Shown here piece after piece: positions 8,829 to 16,890 of a DNA stretch of 64,000 nt (positions are counted from its first letter, which is position 1; each line of letters starts with the position of its first letter). The notes under the pieces are model-generated. The model was not told where the DNA came from. It saw only the letters and a program-made list of their open reading frames with translations, and made no database searches. Source of the stretch: Tardiphaga sp. (lineage in GTDB: Bacteria > Pseudomonadota > Alphaproteobacteria > Rhizobiales > Xanthobacteraceae). Location: positions 60,231-124,230 of the forward strand of contig NZ_JAQGJT010000047.1 in NCBI RefSeq assembly GCF_028290495.1, read 5' to 3'. Both the position numbers and the translations under genes were made by a program.

Positions 8829-10046
8829 ATGCCTTCGCGCCATAGTTCCGTCTTCACAGCCGCGGTCATTGCCGCAACCGCCATGTTCGGCTCGGGCGCG
8901 TTTGCCGCTGGCAAGAAATACGATCCGGGTGCCTCCGACACCGAGATCAAGCTGGGGCAGACCATCCCCTACAGCGGCGCCGGCTCGCTTTACGGCGTGA
9001 TCGGACGGACCCAGGCGGCCTATTTCCAGATGTTGAACGAGAAGGGCGGCATCAACGGCCGCAAGATCAACTTCCTGTCGCAGGACGACGCCTACAGCGC
9101 GCCGAAGGCGGTCGAAGCGACCCGCCGGCTGGTGGAGCAGGACGAGGTGCTCGCGCTGTTCGGGTCGTTGGGCACCGCACCGCAGTCGGCGGTGCAAAAA
9201 TTCCTCAACAGCAAGAATATTCCTCAATTGCTGCTGAACACCGGCGCGTCGCGCTGGAACGATCCGAAGAACTTTAAATGGACCACCCCCGGCCTGCCGA
9301 TCTACTCGACCGAGGGCCGCATCATCGCGCGCTACCTGCTGCAGAAGAACCCGAACGCCAAGGTCGCGGTACTGTTCCAGAACGATGAGTTCGGCCGCGA
9401 TTTCATGAATTCGTTCAAGGAGGTGCTGGTGGAGGCGGGCGGTACGGCCAAGGTCGTCGCGGAAGCGTCCTACGACCTCACCGATCCCACCATCGATTCG
9501 CAGCTGATCAATCTGGCGAAGTCGGGCGCGGACACGTTTTACAATGTCTCGACCGGCAAGGCGACGTCGCAAACCATCCGCAAGGTTGCCGAACTGGGCT
9601 GGAAGCCGCTGCACCTGCTGGTCTCGACCTCGAGCGGCCGTTCGATCATCAACGCCGCCGGAGCCGACAATGCCAAGGGCATCGTCGCGATGAGCTACAC
9701 CAAGGAAGTCGGCAGCGAGAAGTGGAAGGACGATCCGGACGTGCAGGCCTTCCAGGAACTGCGCAAGAAGTATCTGCCGAACGTCGATCCCGACAACACC
9801 ATCGCGTTCCAGGGCTATTCGCAGGCGGTGACGATGGCCGAGATCCTGCGCCGCTGCGGCGATGAACTCACCCACGAAAACGTGCTCAAGCACGCCACCA
9901 GCCTGGATGGCTACCGCGCCCCGGTGTTCCTGCCCGGCATCACCTACGGCTTCACACCTACCGACTACACCACCATCAAGGCGCTCTATGTCGGCACCTT
10001 CAACGGCGCCGACTGGGACTTGTCCGACAAACCGGTCAGCCAGTAG
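8829..10046 (+). CDS. ABC transporter substrate-binding protein (LivK / branched-chain amino acid type)
   Basis: 405-residue periplasmic binding protein with a signal peptide (to about GSGAFAA) and the family I fold of LivJ/LivK: EIKLGQTIPYSGAGSLYG, YFQMLNEKGGINGRKI, LFGSLGTAPQSAVQKFLN, VAVLFQNDEFGRDFMNSF and the C-terminal DWDLSDKPVS. AGGGAGA lies 7 bases before the ATG. In this family the ligand may be an amino acid, amide or aromatic acid. No permease or ATPase genes are in the window, so it is an orphan here and would have to use components encoded elsewhere. Confidence 0.9.
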   Translation: MPSRHSSVFTAAVIAATAMFGSGAFAAGKKYDPGASDTEIKLGQTIPYSGAGSLYGVIGRTQAAYFQMLNEKGGINGRKINFLSQDDAYSAPKAVEATRRLVEQDEVLALFGSLGTAPQSAVQKFLNSKNIPQLLLNTGASRWNDPKNFKWTTPGLPIYSTEGRIIARYLLQKNPNAKVAVLFQNDEFGRDFMNSFKEVLVEAGGTAKVVAEASYDLTDPTIDSQLINLAKSGADTFYNVSTGKATSQTIRKVAELGWKPLHLLVSTSSGRSIINAAGADNAKGIVAMSYTKEVGSEKWKDDPDVQAFQELRKKYLPNVDPDNTIAFQGYSQAVTMAEILRRCGDELTHENVLKHATSLDGYRAPVFLPGITYGFTPTDYTTIKALYVGTFNGADWDLSDKPVSQ

Positions 10047-10074
10047 CGCCGCGCAGGCGGCAGCCCTGTGGCCT

Positions 10075-10117
10075 GCGAGGAGCCAAGGCTCCTCGCAGAA
10101 TGGCTCCTCGCAATAAC
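10075..10117 (+). terminator. perfect hairpin after the binding-protein gene, derived from family C repeat arms
   Basis: Ten-base arms GCGAGGAGCC/GGCTCCTCGC separated by AA (10075-10096), then a second GGCTCCTCGCAATAAC arm to 10117. The arms match the ends of family C repeats. There is no T-tract, so it may act as a weak terminator or only as a repeat remnant. It lies 29 bases after the stop. Confidence 0.45.
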
Positions 10118-10136
10118 GCGGTGTGATGACTAGCTG

Positions 10137-12704
10137 TTGTCCGTGGCGACGCGAAAGAAAATCCCTTCACCCGAACTGCCCGAAATGTTCACGCGCTGGT
10201 TCGCCGCGCGGGGCTGGTCGCCGCGCGAACATCAGCTGGCGCTGCTGCAAAAGGCCCGCGAGGGCCGCTCTGCCCTGCTGATTGCCCCCACCGGCGCCGG
10301 CAAGACGCTGGCGGGATTTCTGCCGACATTGGTGGAGCTGAGCGGGGCGGGGGAGGGGGAGACAAGTACTCTCGTCGCCACCGGCCGTGGCGTCACCAGC
10401 AGCAGGGGCCTCCACACGCTCTATATCTCTCCGCTGAAGGCGCTCGCCGTCGATATAGCGCGCAATCTGGAAGCGCCGATCGCCCAGATGAACCTGCCGA
10501 TCAAGGTAGAAACCCGCACCGGCGACACGCCGGTGTCGCGGCGGGCGCGGCAGCGGCGCTATCCGCCGGATATCTTGCTGACCACGCCGGAACAGCTCGC
10601 GCTGCTGCTTTCAAGCGACGACGCGCCGTTCCTGTTTGCATCGTTGAAGCGCGTCGTGCTCGACGAACTGCACGCGCTGGTGACCTCGAAGCGCGGCGAC
10701 CTGTTGTCACTCGGTCTGGCGCGGCTGTGGCGGCTTGCGCCGGAGATGCGCATGATAGGCCTGTCGGCGACGGTGGCCGAACCGGAATCGCTTTCTCGAT
10801 TTTTGGTGCCGCAACGCGACGGCGAAGTCACCTCCGCCGATATCGTCATCGCCGGCGGCGCGACCGCGCCGGTGGTCGAGATGCTCGACACAAGCGAGCG
10901 GCTGCCCTGGGCCGGCCATTCGGCGCGCCATGCGCTCGGCGAGATCTACGATCTCATCAAGGCCAACCGGACCACGCTGGTATTCGTCAACACCCGCAGC
11001 CAAGCCGAGATGCTGTTCCAGGATCTGTGGAGGATGAACGACGACAATCTCGCGATCGCCCTGCATCACGGATCCCTCGATGTCGCGCAGCGGCGCAAGG
11101 TCGAGGACGCGATGGCCGCCGGCCGATTGCAGGGCGTGGTTTGCACCTCGTCGCTCGATCTCGGCGTCGACTGGGGTGATGTCGATCTGGTCATCAATGT
11201 CGGCGCGCCGAAGGGCGCGTCACGGCTGATGCAGCGGATCGGCCGCGCCAACCATCGCATCGACGAAGCGTCGCGCGCGGTGCTGGTGCCGGCCAATCGA
11301 TTTGAAGTGCTTGAATGCCGCGTCGCCATTGATGCGGTGGCGGAGAACGCGCAGGACACCCCGCCACTGCGCACCGGCGCACTCGACGTGCTGGCGCAGC
11401 ATATTCTTGGCTGCGCCTGCGGCGAGCCGTTTCTCGCCGATGATCTCTATGCCGAGGTTTTGTCGGCGGCGCCCTATGCCGAACTGACCCGCAGGGATTT
11501 CGACGACACGGTCGATTTCGTGGCGTCCGGCGGTTACGCGCTGAAGACCTATGAACGCTTCGCCCGGATCAAGCAGGATGCGAAGGGTCGCTGGCGTGTC
11601 ACCAATCCCAAGGTGCGGCAGATGTACCGCATGAATGTCGGCACCATCGTCGAGGACACCATGCTGCGGGTCCGGCTGGTGCGCGGCGGTGTCCAGGGAA
11701 AAGGCAAGCGCGCTACCGGCGCATTGGCGCGCGGTGGCCGGATGCTCGGCCAGATCGAGGAATACTTCGTCGAGAATCTGGTGGTCGGCGACACCTTCGT
11801 ATTCGCAGGCGAAGTGGTGCGCTACGAATCGCTGGTCGAGGATCAGGTCTATGTCTCGCGCGCCAACGACAAGGACGCCAAGGTGCCGTCTTACATGGGC
11901 GGCAAGTTTCCGCTCTCGACCTATCTGGCCGAACGCGTGCGAAAATTGCTCGACAACAAGCGCGCATGGAGAAGCCTGCCGGACCAGGTCGCCGAATGGC
12001 TGTCGTTGCAGGCGCATGTGTCGCGCGTGCCGGGCGTGCGGGAACTCCTGGTGGAGACCTTTCCGCGCGCCGACAAGCATTATCTCGTCTGCTATCCGTT
12101 CGAGGGCCGGCTGGCGCACCAGACGCTCGGCATGTTGCTGACGCGACGGCTGGAGCGGGGCCGCGCGCGGCCGCTCGGCTTTGTCGCCAACGAATATGCG
12201 TTGGCCGTATGGAGCCTCGGCGACATGTCGCAGATGATCCGCAACGGCCGGCTCGATCTCGATGCTTTGTTCGATCCCGACATGCTCGGTGACGATCTGG
12301 AGGCGTGGCTGGCCGAATCCGCGCTGATGAAGCGCACTTTCCGCACCTGCGCCGTCATTTCCGGTCTGATCCATACGCGCTTCACCGATGCGGAAAAGAC
12401 CAGGCGGCAGGTGCTGTTCTCCACCGACCTGATTTACGATGTACTGCGCAAGCATCAGCCGGATCATGTGCTGCTGCGCGCCGCGCGCGCCGATGCTGCG
12501 ACCGGGTTGCTCGATATTCGCCGCCTCAGTGACATGCTCCAGCGAATCCAGGGCCGCATCATCCACAAGGAACTCGACCGGGTGTCGCCCCTGGCGGTGC
12601 CGGTGATGCTGGAAATCGGCCGCGAACAGGTGTACGGCGAAGCCTCCGACGAGTTGCTGGCGGAAGCCGCCGAGGAACTCGTGAAGGAAGCCACGGGGCC
12701 GTAG
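10137..12704 (+). CDS. ligase-associated DNA damage response DEXH-box helicase (Lhr-like)
   Basis: 855-residue superfamily 2 helicase predicted to unwind DNA during end repair. Walker A APTGAGKT lies at about 50-57, the DELH box at about 176-179, GLSATVAEPESL as motif III, then the second RecA domain with FVNTRSQAE, ALHHGSL and QRIGRANHR (motif VI), and the Lhr-type C-terminal domains. A Ser/Gly/Thr-rich insertion (about 70-92) sits between motifs I and Ia. The start is uncertain: TTG 10137 or GTG 10143, neither with a good ribosome-binding site. PdeM follows after 6 bases. Confidence 0.93.
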   Translation: MSVATRKKIPSPELPEMFTRWFAARGWSPREHQLALLQKAREGRSALLIAPTGAGKTLAGFLPTLVELSGAGEGETSTLVATGRGVTSSRGLHTLYISPLKALAVDIARNLEAPIAQMNLPIKVETRTGDTPVSRRARQRRYPPDILLTTPEQLALLLSSDDAPFLFASLKRVVLDELHALVTSKRGDLLSLGLARLWRLAPEMRMIGLSATVAEPESLSRFLVPQRDGEVTSADIVIAGGATAPVVEMLDTSERLPWAGHSARHALGEIYDLIKANRTTLVFVNTRSQAEMLFQDLWRMNDDNLAIALHHGSLDVAQRRKVEDAMAAGRLQGVVCTSSLDLGVDWGDVDLVINVGAPKGASRLMQRIGRANHRIDEASRAVLVPANRFEVLECRVAIDAVAENAQDTPPLRTGALDVLAQHILGCACGEPFLADDLYAEVLSAAPYAELTRRDFDDTVDFVASGGYALKTYERFARIKQDAKGRWRVTNPKVRQMYRMNVGTIVEDTMLRVRLVRGGVQGKGKRATGALARGGRMLGQIEEYFVENLVVGDTFVFAGEVVRYESLVEDQVYVSRANDKDAKVPSYMGGKFPLSTYLAERVRKLLDNKRAWRSLPDQVAEWLSLQAHVSRVPGVRELLVETFPRADKHYLVCYPFEGRLAHQTLGMLLTRRLERGRARPLGFVANEYALAVWSLGDMSQMIRNGRLDLDALFDPDMLGDDLEAWLAESALMKRTFRTCAVISGLIHTRFTDAEKTRRQVLFSTDLIYDVLRKHQPDHVLLRAARADAATGLLDIRRLSDMLQRIQGRIIHKELDRVSPLAVPVMLEIGREQVYGEASDELLAEAAEELVKEATGP

Positions 12705-12710
12705 ATCGCG

Positions 12711-13403
12711 ATGGACGCCGAACCGATCATTGCCGAAATCAGTGCCGTCCAGATTGCCGGCATTACCCTGCATGCCGATCTGTCCGGCGCGCTGTACTGG
12801 GAAGAGCAGCGTCTGCTCGTCGTTTCCGACCTGCATTTGGAAAAAGGTTCCAGCTACGCCACGCGCGGCGTGCTGTTACCGCCTTATGACACTATCGCGA
12901 CGTTGGGCCGGCTTGGTGCGGTGATCGCGCGTCACGATCCGCGCACGGTGATCGCCCTCGGCGACAGCTTCCATGACCGCGATGCGCATGACCGGCTGTC
13001 ACAGCCGAACCGCGATGTGCTCGCCGCATTGCAATTGCGCCGCGACTGGATCTGGATTTCCGGCAACCACGATCCTGCTTTGCCGTCCGATCTCGGCGGC
13101 GTCGTCGCCGGGGAAGTCGCTATCGGTCCGATCACGTTCCGCCACGAGCCGACCGGCGCGCATGGCGAGATCGCCGGCCATCTGCATCCGAAGGCGCGCG
13201 TTTCGACGCGTGGCCGTTCGGTGGAGCGGCGATGTTTCGCGTCCGACGGCATGCGCGCGATCATGCCGGCGTTCGGCGCCTATACCGGCGGTCTCAACAT
13301 CCGCGACGCGGCGTTCGCGAAAATCTTCCAGACGCTCGGCTTCGTCGCGCATGTGCTGGGCGACCGCCGGCTGCACGCCATCGCCGCATCGCGTTGCCGC
13401 TGA
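12711..13403 (+). CDS. pdeM: ligase-associated DNA damage response endonuclease PdeM
   Basis: 230-residue calcineurin-like metallophosphoesterase. The metal motifs are in order: SDLHLEKG (D40, H42), GDSFHD (84-89), SGNHD (117-121) and GHLHPKA (156-162). It is the fourth member of the ligase-associated set (exonuclease, ligase, helicase, phosphoesterase). It lies 6 bases downstream of the helicase stop and is surely co-transcribed. The symbol follows the family name; the biochemical role in repair is inferred from this genetic association. Confidence 0.92.
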   Translation: MDAEPIIAEISAVQIAGITLHADLSGALYWEEQRLLVVSDLHLEKGSSYATRGVLLPPYDTIATLGRLGAVIARHDPRTVIALGDSFHDRDAHDRLSQPNRDVLAALQLRRDWIWISGNHDPALPSDLGGVVAGEVAIGPITFRHEPTGAHGEIAGHLHPKARVSTRGRSVERRCFASDGMRAIMPAFGAYTGGLNIRDAAFAKIFQTLGFVAHVLGDRRLHAIAASRCR

Positions 13404-13484
13404 CACAAGATACTTGCCAGTTCATGCCCCGGAACCTTAGCTAGGGGCGGCACGTTGCCGCAGTGGTTGGGAGCAGGGGCCGGA

Positions 13485-14798
13485 ATGTCAGACCAGTCAG
13501 ACGGTATCAAATCCGACCTCGATGAACCGCGTCTGGAAACATTCCGCTTCAAGGGCTTCTTCAAGTCGCTCGGCCCCGGCCTGATCACCGGCGCCTCCGA
13601 TGACGATCCGTCCGGCATCGGCACCTACAGCCAGGCCGGCGCGCAGCTCGGTTACGGCATCGGCTGGACCATGCTGCTGACCTTCCCCCTGATGGTCGCG
13701 ATCCAGGAAATCTCCGGCCGCGTCGGCCGCGTCACCGGCCGCGGCATCGCCGGCAATGTCTGCCGGCATTATTCGTCGCTGCTGCTGAACTTTGTCGTCG
13801 CCCTGCTGTTCATTGCCAATGTCATCAACATCGCCGCAGATCTCGGCGCGATGGCCGACGCCACCAAGCTCCTGATCGGCGGCCCCGGCATGGTCTATGT
13901 CGTGCTGTTCGGCGTGCTCTCGATCGCAGCTCAAATCTTCTTCGACTACAGGCGCTACGTCTCGGTGCTGAAATGGCTGACGCTGTGTCTGTTCGCCTAT
14001 GTCGGCGCGCTGGCGGTCGCCAAGGTGAACTGGGGCGAGGCGCTGACCGGCATCCTCGTGCCGCGGATCACCTGGAGCGTCGATTATCTCACCACGGTGG
14101 TGGCGATCTTCGGCACCACGATCTCGCCCTATCTGTTTTTCTGGCAGGCCTCGCAGGAGGCTGAAGATGAACGTATCGATCCCGACAAGCATCCGCTGAT
14201 CGACGCGCCGCTCGAGGCGGCGATGGAGTTCTCCCGCATCCGAGCCGACACCATCGTCGGCATGGCATTCTCCAATCTGATCGCGCTGTCGATCATCGTC
14301 ACCGCCGCGGCGACATTGCACGCCACCGGCAAGACCGACATCCAGACCTCGGCCGAAGCCGCCGAAGCGCTGCGCCCGGTCGCCGGCGCGTTCGCCGAGA
14401 TCATTTTCGCGCTCGGCATCGTCGGCACCGGCCTGCTGGCGATTCCGGTGCTGGCCGGCTCGACGGCCTACGCCGTAGGCGAGGGCCGTCGCTGGGCTGT
14501 CGGCCTCGACCGCAAGCCGCGCGAGGCTGCGGCCTTCTACACGGTGCTGGCGCTGGCGGCCGCGATCGGAATCGCGCTGAATTTTACCTCGATCAACCCG
14601 ATCTCGGCGTTGTACTGGAGCGCGGTGATCAACGGCGTGCTTGCGGTGCCGGTGATGATCCTGCTGATGGTGATGTCGCGCCGCCGCGACGTGATGGACG
14701 AATTCGTCATCAGGGGACCGCTGTACTGGCTGGGCTGGCTGTCGACCGGCGCGATGGCGCTAAGCGTCGTGGCCATGGGCGTGGGGTTTTTTCTGTAA
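13485..14798 (+). CDS. NRAMP (SLC11) family divalent metal transporter, divergent metal-site motifs
   Basis: 437-residue inner-membrane transporter with about 11 helices. The start ATG at 13485 has AGGGG 7 bases upstream; a TTG 30 bases earlier is rejected. TM1 has GPGLITGASDDDPSGIGTYS, so the classical DPGN reads DPSG (41-44). TM6 has TTISPYLFFWQASQEAED and lacks the MPH motif of Mn/Fe transporters. This resembles the NRAMP-related clade proposed to move Mg2+ or other hard cations, but the substrate is not certain. Monocistronic by spacing. Confidence 0.88.
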   Translation: MSDQSDGIKSDLDEPRLETFRFKGFFKSLGPGLITGASDDDPSGIGTYSQAGAQLGYGIGWTMLLTFPLMVAIQEISGRVGRVTGRGIAGNVCRHYSSLLLNFVVALLFIANVINIAADLGAMADATKLLIGGPGMVYVVLFGVLSIAAQIFFDYRRYVSVLKWLTLCLFAYVGALAVAKVNWGEALTGILVPRITWSVDYLTTVVAIFGTTISPYLFFWQASQEAEDERIDPDKHPLIDAPLEAAMEFSRIRADTIVGMAFSNLIALSIIVTAAATLHATGKTDIQTSAEAAEALRPVAGAFAEIIFALGIVGTGLLAIPVLAGSTAYAVGEGRRWAVGLDRKPREAAAFYTVLALAAAIGIALNFTSINPISALYWSAVINGVLAVPVMILLMVMSRRRDVMDEFVIRGPLYWLGWLSTGAMALSVVAMGVGFFL

Positions 14799-14825
14799 CG
14801 GCGGCGGTTACGCGACCAACCCTGA

Positions 14826-15605
14826 TTAATCCCTCCGAAACACCACCGAGGCCATCCAGCCGGTCATCAGCGCCATCAGCGCCGTCACGATGCCATAGGC
14901 AAAGCCGTGGTTGCGGGCGGCGTTGGCGACGAACTGCTCGAAGCCGACCTTGACGATGTCGAAGGCGGTGTCGGCCTTGGCGACCAGCGCGCCGTTGGCC
15001 AAGAGCTTGATCTCGATGTCGTAGGTGCCGATCGGCACTTCCGCCGGCAGCGGGATGCCGGTGCGGAACAGGGTAGGCGTCAGGAACGTCACGGCGGCAG
15101 TCGCCTCGCGGTACAGGCCGTGTTCGCTGCGCAACCGCACGAAGGCGCTGCGGAAGGCGTCGGTCGCTACCACGTCGGCAAAATCGGTGCCGATCCGCTG
15201 CGTCAGCAGTACGTTGGACAGGCCAAGCTGCTGCCGGCGCTGCACGTCGGGCGGCGCGATGGCATCGAGCGGGCGGTTAGCAAACACGGCCAGATAAGAC
15301 GGGACCTGCACGAACTGGCGGGAGTCGGTGTTGATCCAGATGCCGAACCGGCGCTCCTTGCGCCGCGTGACGAGGTCGGCGCGCGGACCCGACACGGTGA
15401 CGACAAGGTCGTAATTGCCGCGGTCGGCGGGGGTCTTGTCGTCCTTTTCGACCGAGCCGAACAGCACAAGTTCCTCGCCGGCATAATTCGGGGTCACGGT
15501 GACGCGGTGGTTCGAGACCGAGACGATCAGCCGCTCCGCCCGCGCGGGTGCACTGCAGCCAGCGAAGGCCAGCGCGACGATGATGGATGCGGCGCGAAAC
15601 TTCAT
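14826..15605 (-). CDS. TIGR02186 family protein (partner of TauE/SafE exporter)
   Basis: 259 residues. The N-terminal signal sequence carries AGCSAPARA (possible lipobox or Sec cleavage), then an all-beta periplasmic part (ERLIVSVSNHRVTVTPNYAGEELVLFG) and one C-terminal transmembrane helix (about 235-255) ending FRRD. It corresponds, from memory, to TIGR02186, an alphaproteobacterial family of unknown function often placed after sulfite-exporter genes. Its ATG overlaps the exporter stop (ATGA, 15602-15605), so the two are translationally coupled. Confidence 0.82.
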   Translation of the reverse strand: MKFRAASIIVALAFAGCSAPARAERLIVSVSNHRVTVTPNYAGEELVLFGSVEKDDKTPADRGNYDLVVTVSGPRADLVTRRKERRFGIWINTDSRQFVQVPSYLAVFANRPLDAIAPPDVQRRQQLGLSNVLLTQRIGTDFADVVATDAFRSAFVRLRSEHGLYREATAAVTFLTPTLFRTGIPLPAEVPIGTYDIEIKLLANGALVAKADTAFDIVKVGFEQFVANAARNHGFAYGIVTALMALMTGWMASVVFRRD

Positions 15606-16576
15606 CCCGCACCTCCGGTCTCGCGGATGGTGAAGAGATCGCCGGGCTGGATCACCAATTCAATCGCGAAGCGAATCCCGACCGCGAGGATCAGGAGGCC
15701 AAGCAGCAACCGCAGATGCTCGCCGCGAATCTTTTGCCCTGCACGGGCGCCGAACTGCGCGCCGGTGACGCCGCCGACCATCAGGATCAGCGCCAGTACG
15801 GCATCGACGAGATGATTGGTGACGGCGTGCAGCAGAGTGGCGAACACCATGGTCACCAGCGTCAGCACCATCGAGGTGCCGATTACCGTAGAGGTCGGAA
15901 TCCGCAGCCAGTAGATCATGATTGGAATCAGGATGAAGCTGCCGCCGATGCCCATCACCGCGCCGATGAAGCCGATGACCAGGCCGGTGACGATGATCGG
16001 GATGACCGAGAGGTAGATCTTGGAGCGCTTGAACCGCATTTTCAGCGGCAGGCCGTGGATCCAGCCGTGGCTGCCCGAGCGCCGCAGCACCAATTTCTCG
16101 CCGCGCCGGACTCGCATGATCGCGCGTAGCCCTTCCCAGAACATCAGCCCGCCGACCGCGCTGAGCAGCACGACGTAAGACAGTGCAATCAGCAGATCGA
16201 GCTGGCCGAGATTGCGCAACAGCGTGAACACGAACACGCCGAGCGCGGTGCCGACGATGCCGCCGGACAGCAGCACGGCCGCCAGCGCCGGATCGATAGC
16301 GCGTTTGCGCCAGTAGGAGAGCGCGCCGGAGAATGAGGATGCCGCGATGTGGCTGGCGACAGAAGCGACCGCGACTGCGGGCGCGATGCCGACGAAGATC
16401 AACAGTGGCGTCATCAGGAAGCCGCCGCCGATCCCGAACATGCCGGACACGAATCCGACCGCCGCGCCCATCGCCAGGATGAGGAACACATTGACCGGAA
16501 GGTCGGCGATCGGGAGATACAGCTGCACGCGCGTTTGCTTCGGAAAGTTGGCCCTGAGTGGGCCGAAACCGCTCAC
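15602..16576 (-). CDS. TauE/SafE family anion (sulfite/sulfoacetate-type) exporter
   Basis: 324-residue membrane protein of the TauE/SafE (DUF81) family. The two half-repeats show GFVSGMFGIGGGFLMTPLLI and GFIGAVMGIGGSFILIPIMI, with about eight helices. A cytoplasmic loop (about 130-165) is Arg/Lys-rich. Both candidate starts are GTG: 16576 (used here) or 16528 (VQLYLPIADLPVNVF, the more family-like N-terminus). Neither has a clear ribosome-binding site. It is co-transcribed with the TIGR02186 gene. The exported anion is unknown. Confidence 0.88.
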   Translation of the reverse strand: MSGFGPLRANFPKQTRVQLYLPIADLPVNVFLILAMGAAVGFVSGMFGIGGGFLMTPLLIFVGIAPAVAVASVASHIAASSFSGALSYWRKRAIDPALAAVLLSGGIVGTALGVFVFTLLRNLGQLDLLIALSYVVLLSAVGGLMFWEGLRAIMRVRRGEKLVLRRSGSHGWIHGLPLKMRFKRSKIYLSVIPIIVTGLVIGFIGAVMGIGGSFILIPIMIYWLRIPTSTVIGTSMVLTLVTMVFATLLHAVTNHLVDAVLALILMVGGVTGAQFGARAGQKIRGEHLRLLLGLLILAVGIRFAIELVIQPGDLFTIRETGGAG

Positions 16577-16890
16577 GGCGTGGTTCTGGAGACGACGCGG
16601 ATCGTGCGCCGCGCCCCTGCATAGCCGATTAGCCCGCTCAAGGAATTAAAGAATCCGCGAGCAATCGTATTTTCTGGCGGGCGCCGTCACGCACTTCGCA
16701 AAGTGGTGAACGATTCGCATCAATGGCAACTCGGCTGTCGTCAGCCGAGAAAGCGGGTGACCCAGTACACGGCGGCCGTGCCGCTCCATCACGGACGCCT
16801 GTGTCTCCTGGGTCGTCCGGTCAAGCCGGGCGACGACAGGGAGAGTGTGGAAGCAGGAGAAGTCGCCGGGCCGACAGCCCTGCGGCATCC
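16577..16890. other. intergenic region with family A repeat
   Basis: 314 bases between the exporter start and the end of the PodJ-like gene. No gene is seen. About one third is the family A repeat copy at 16735-16839. The rest shows no structure that can be named. Confidence 0.6.
16735..16839 (+). repeat. family A intergenic palindromic repeat, copy 2
   Basis: 105 bases starting CTGTCGTC and ending GACGACAG (8-base perfect inverted ends). The left part contains GAGAAAGCGGGTGACCCAGT and the right part contains GGTCGTCCGGTCAAGCCGGG. It has the same orientation and layout as the copies at 23317 and 57442. Confidence 0.85.

Noticed and set aside
8502..9893. Long minus-strand extension upstream of the second barrel gene
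   Set aside because: Antisense to the binding-protein gene; the signal peptide and ribosome-binding site at 8498 mark the true start.
11220..12836. 538-codon minus-strand open frame opposite the helicase and PdeM
   Set aside because: Antisense shadow; no start signal, and the sense frames are clearly helicase and PdeM.
13404..13484. Possible metal riboswitch before the NRAMP-like gene
   Set aside because: Only 81 bases separate PdeM from the start, and no yybP-ykoY-like fold or conserved core was seen.
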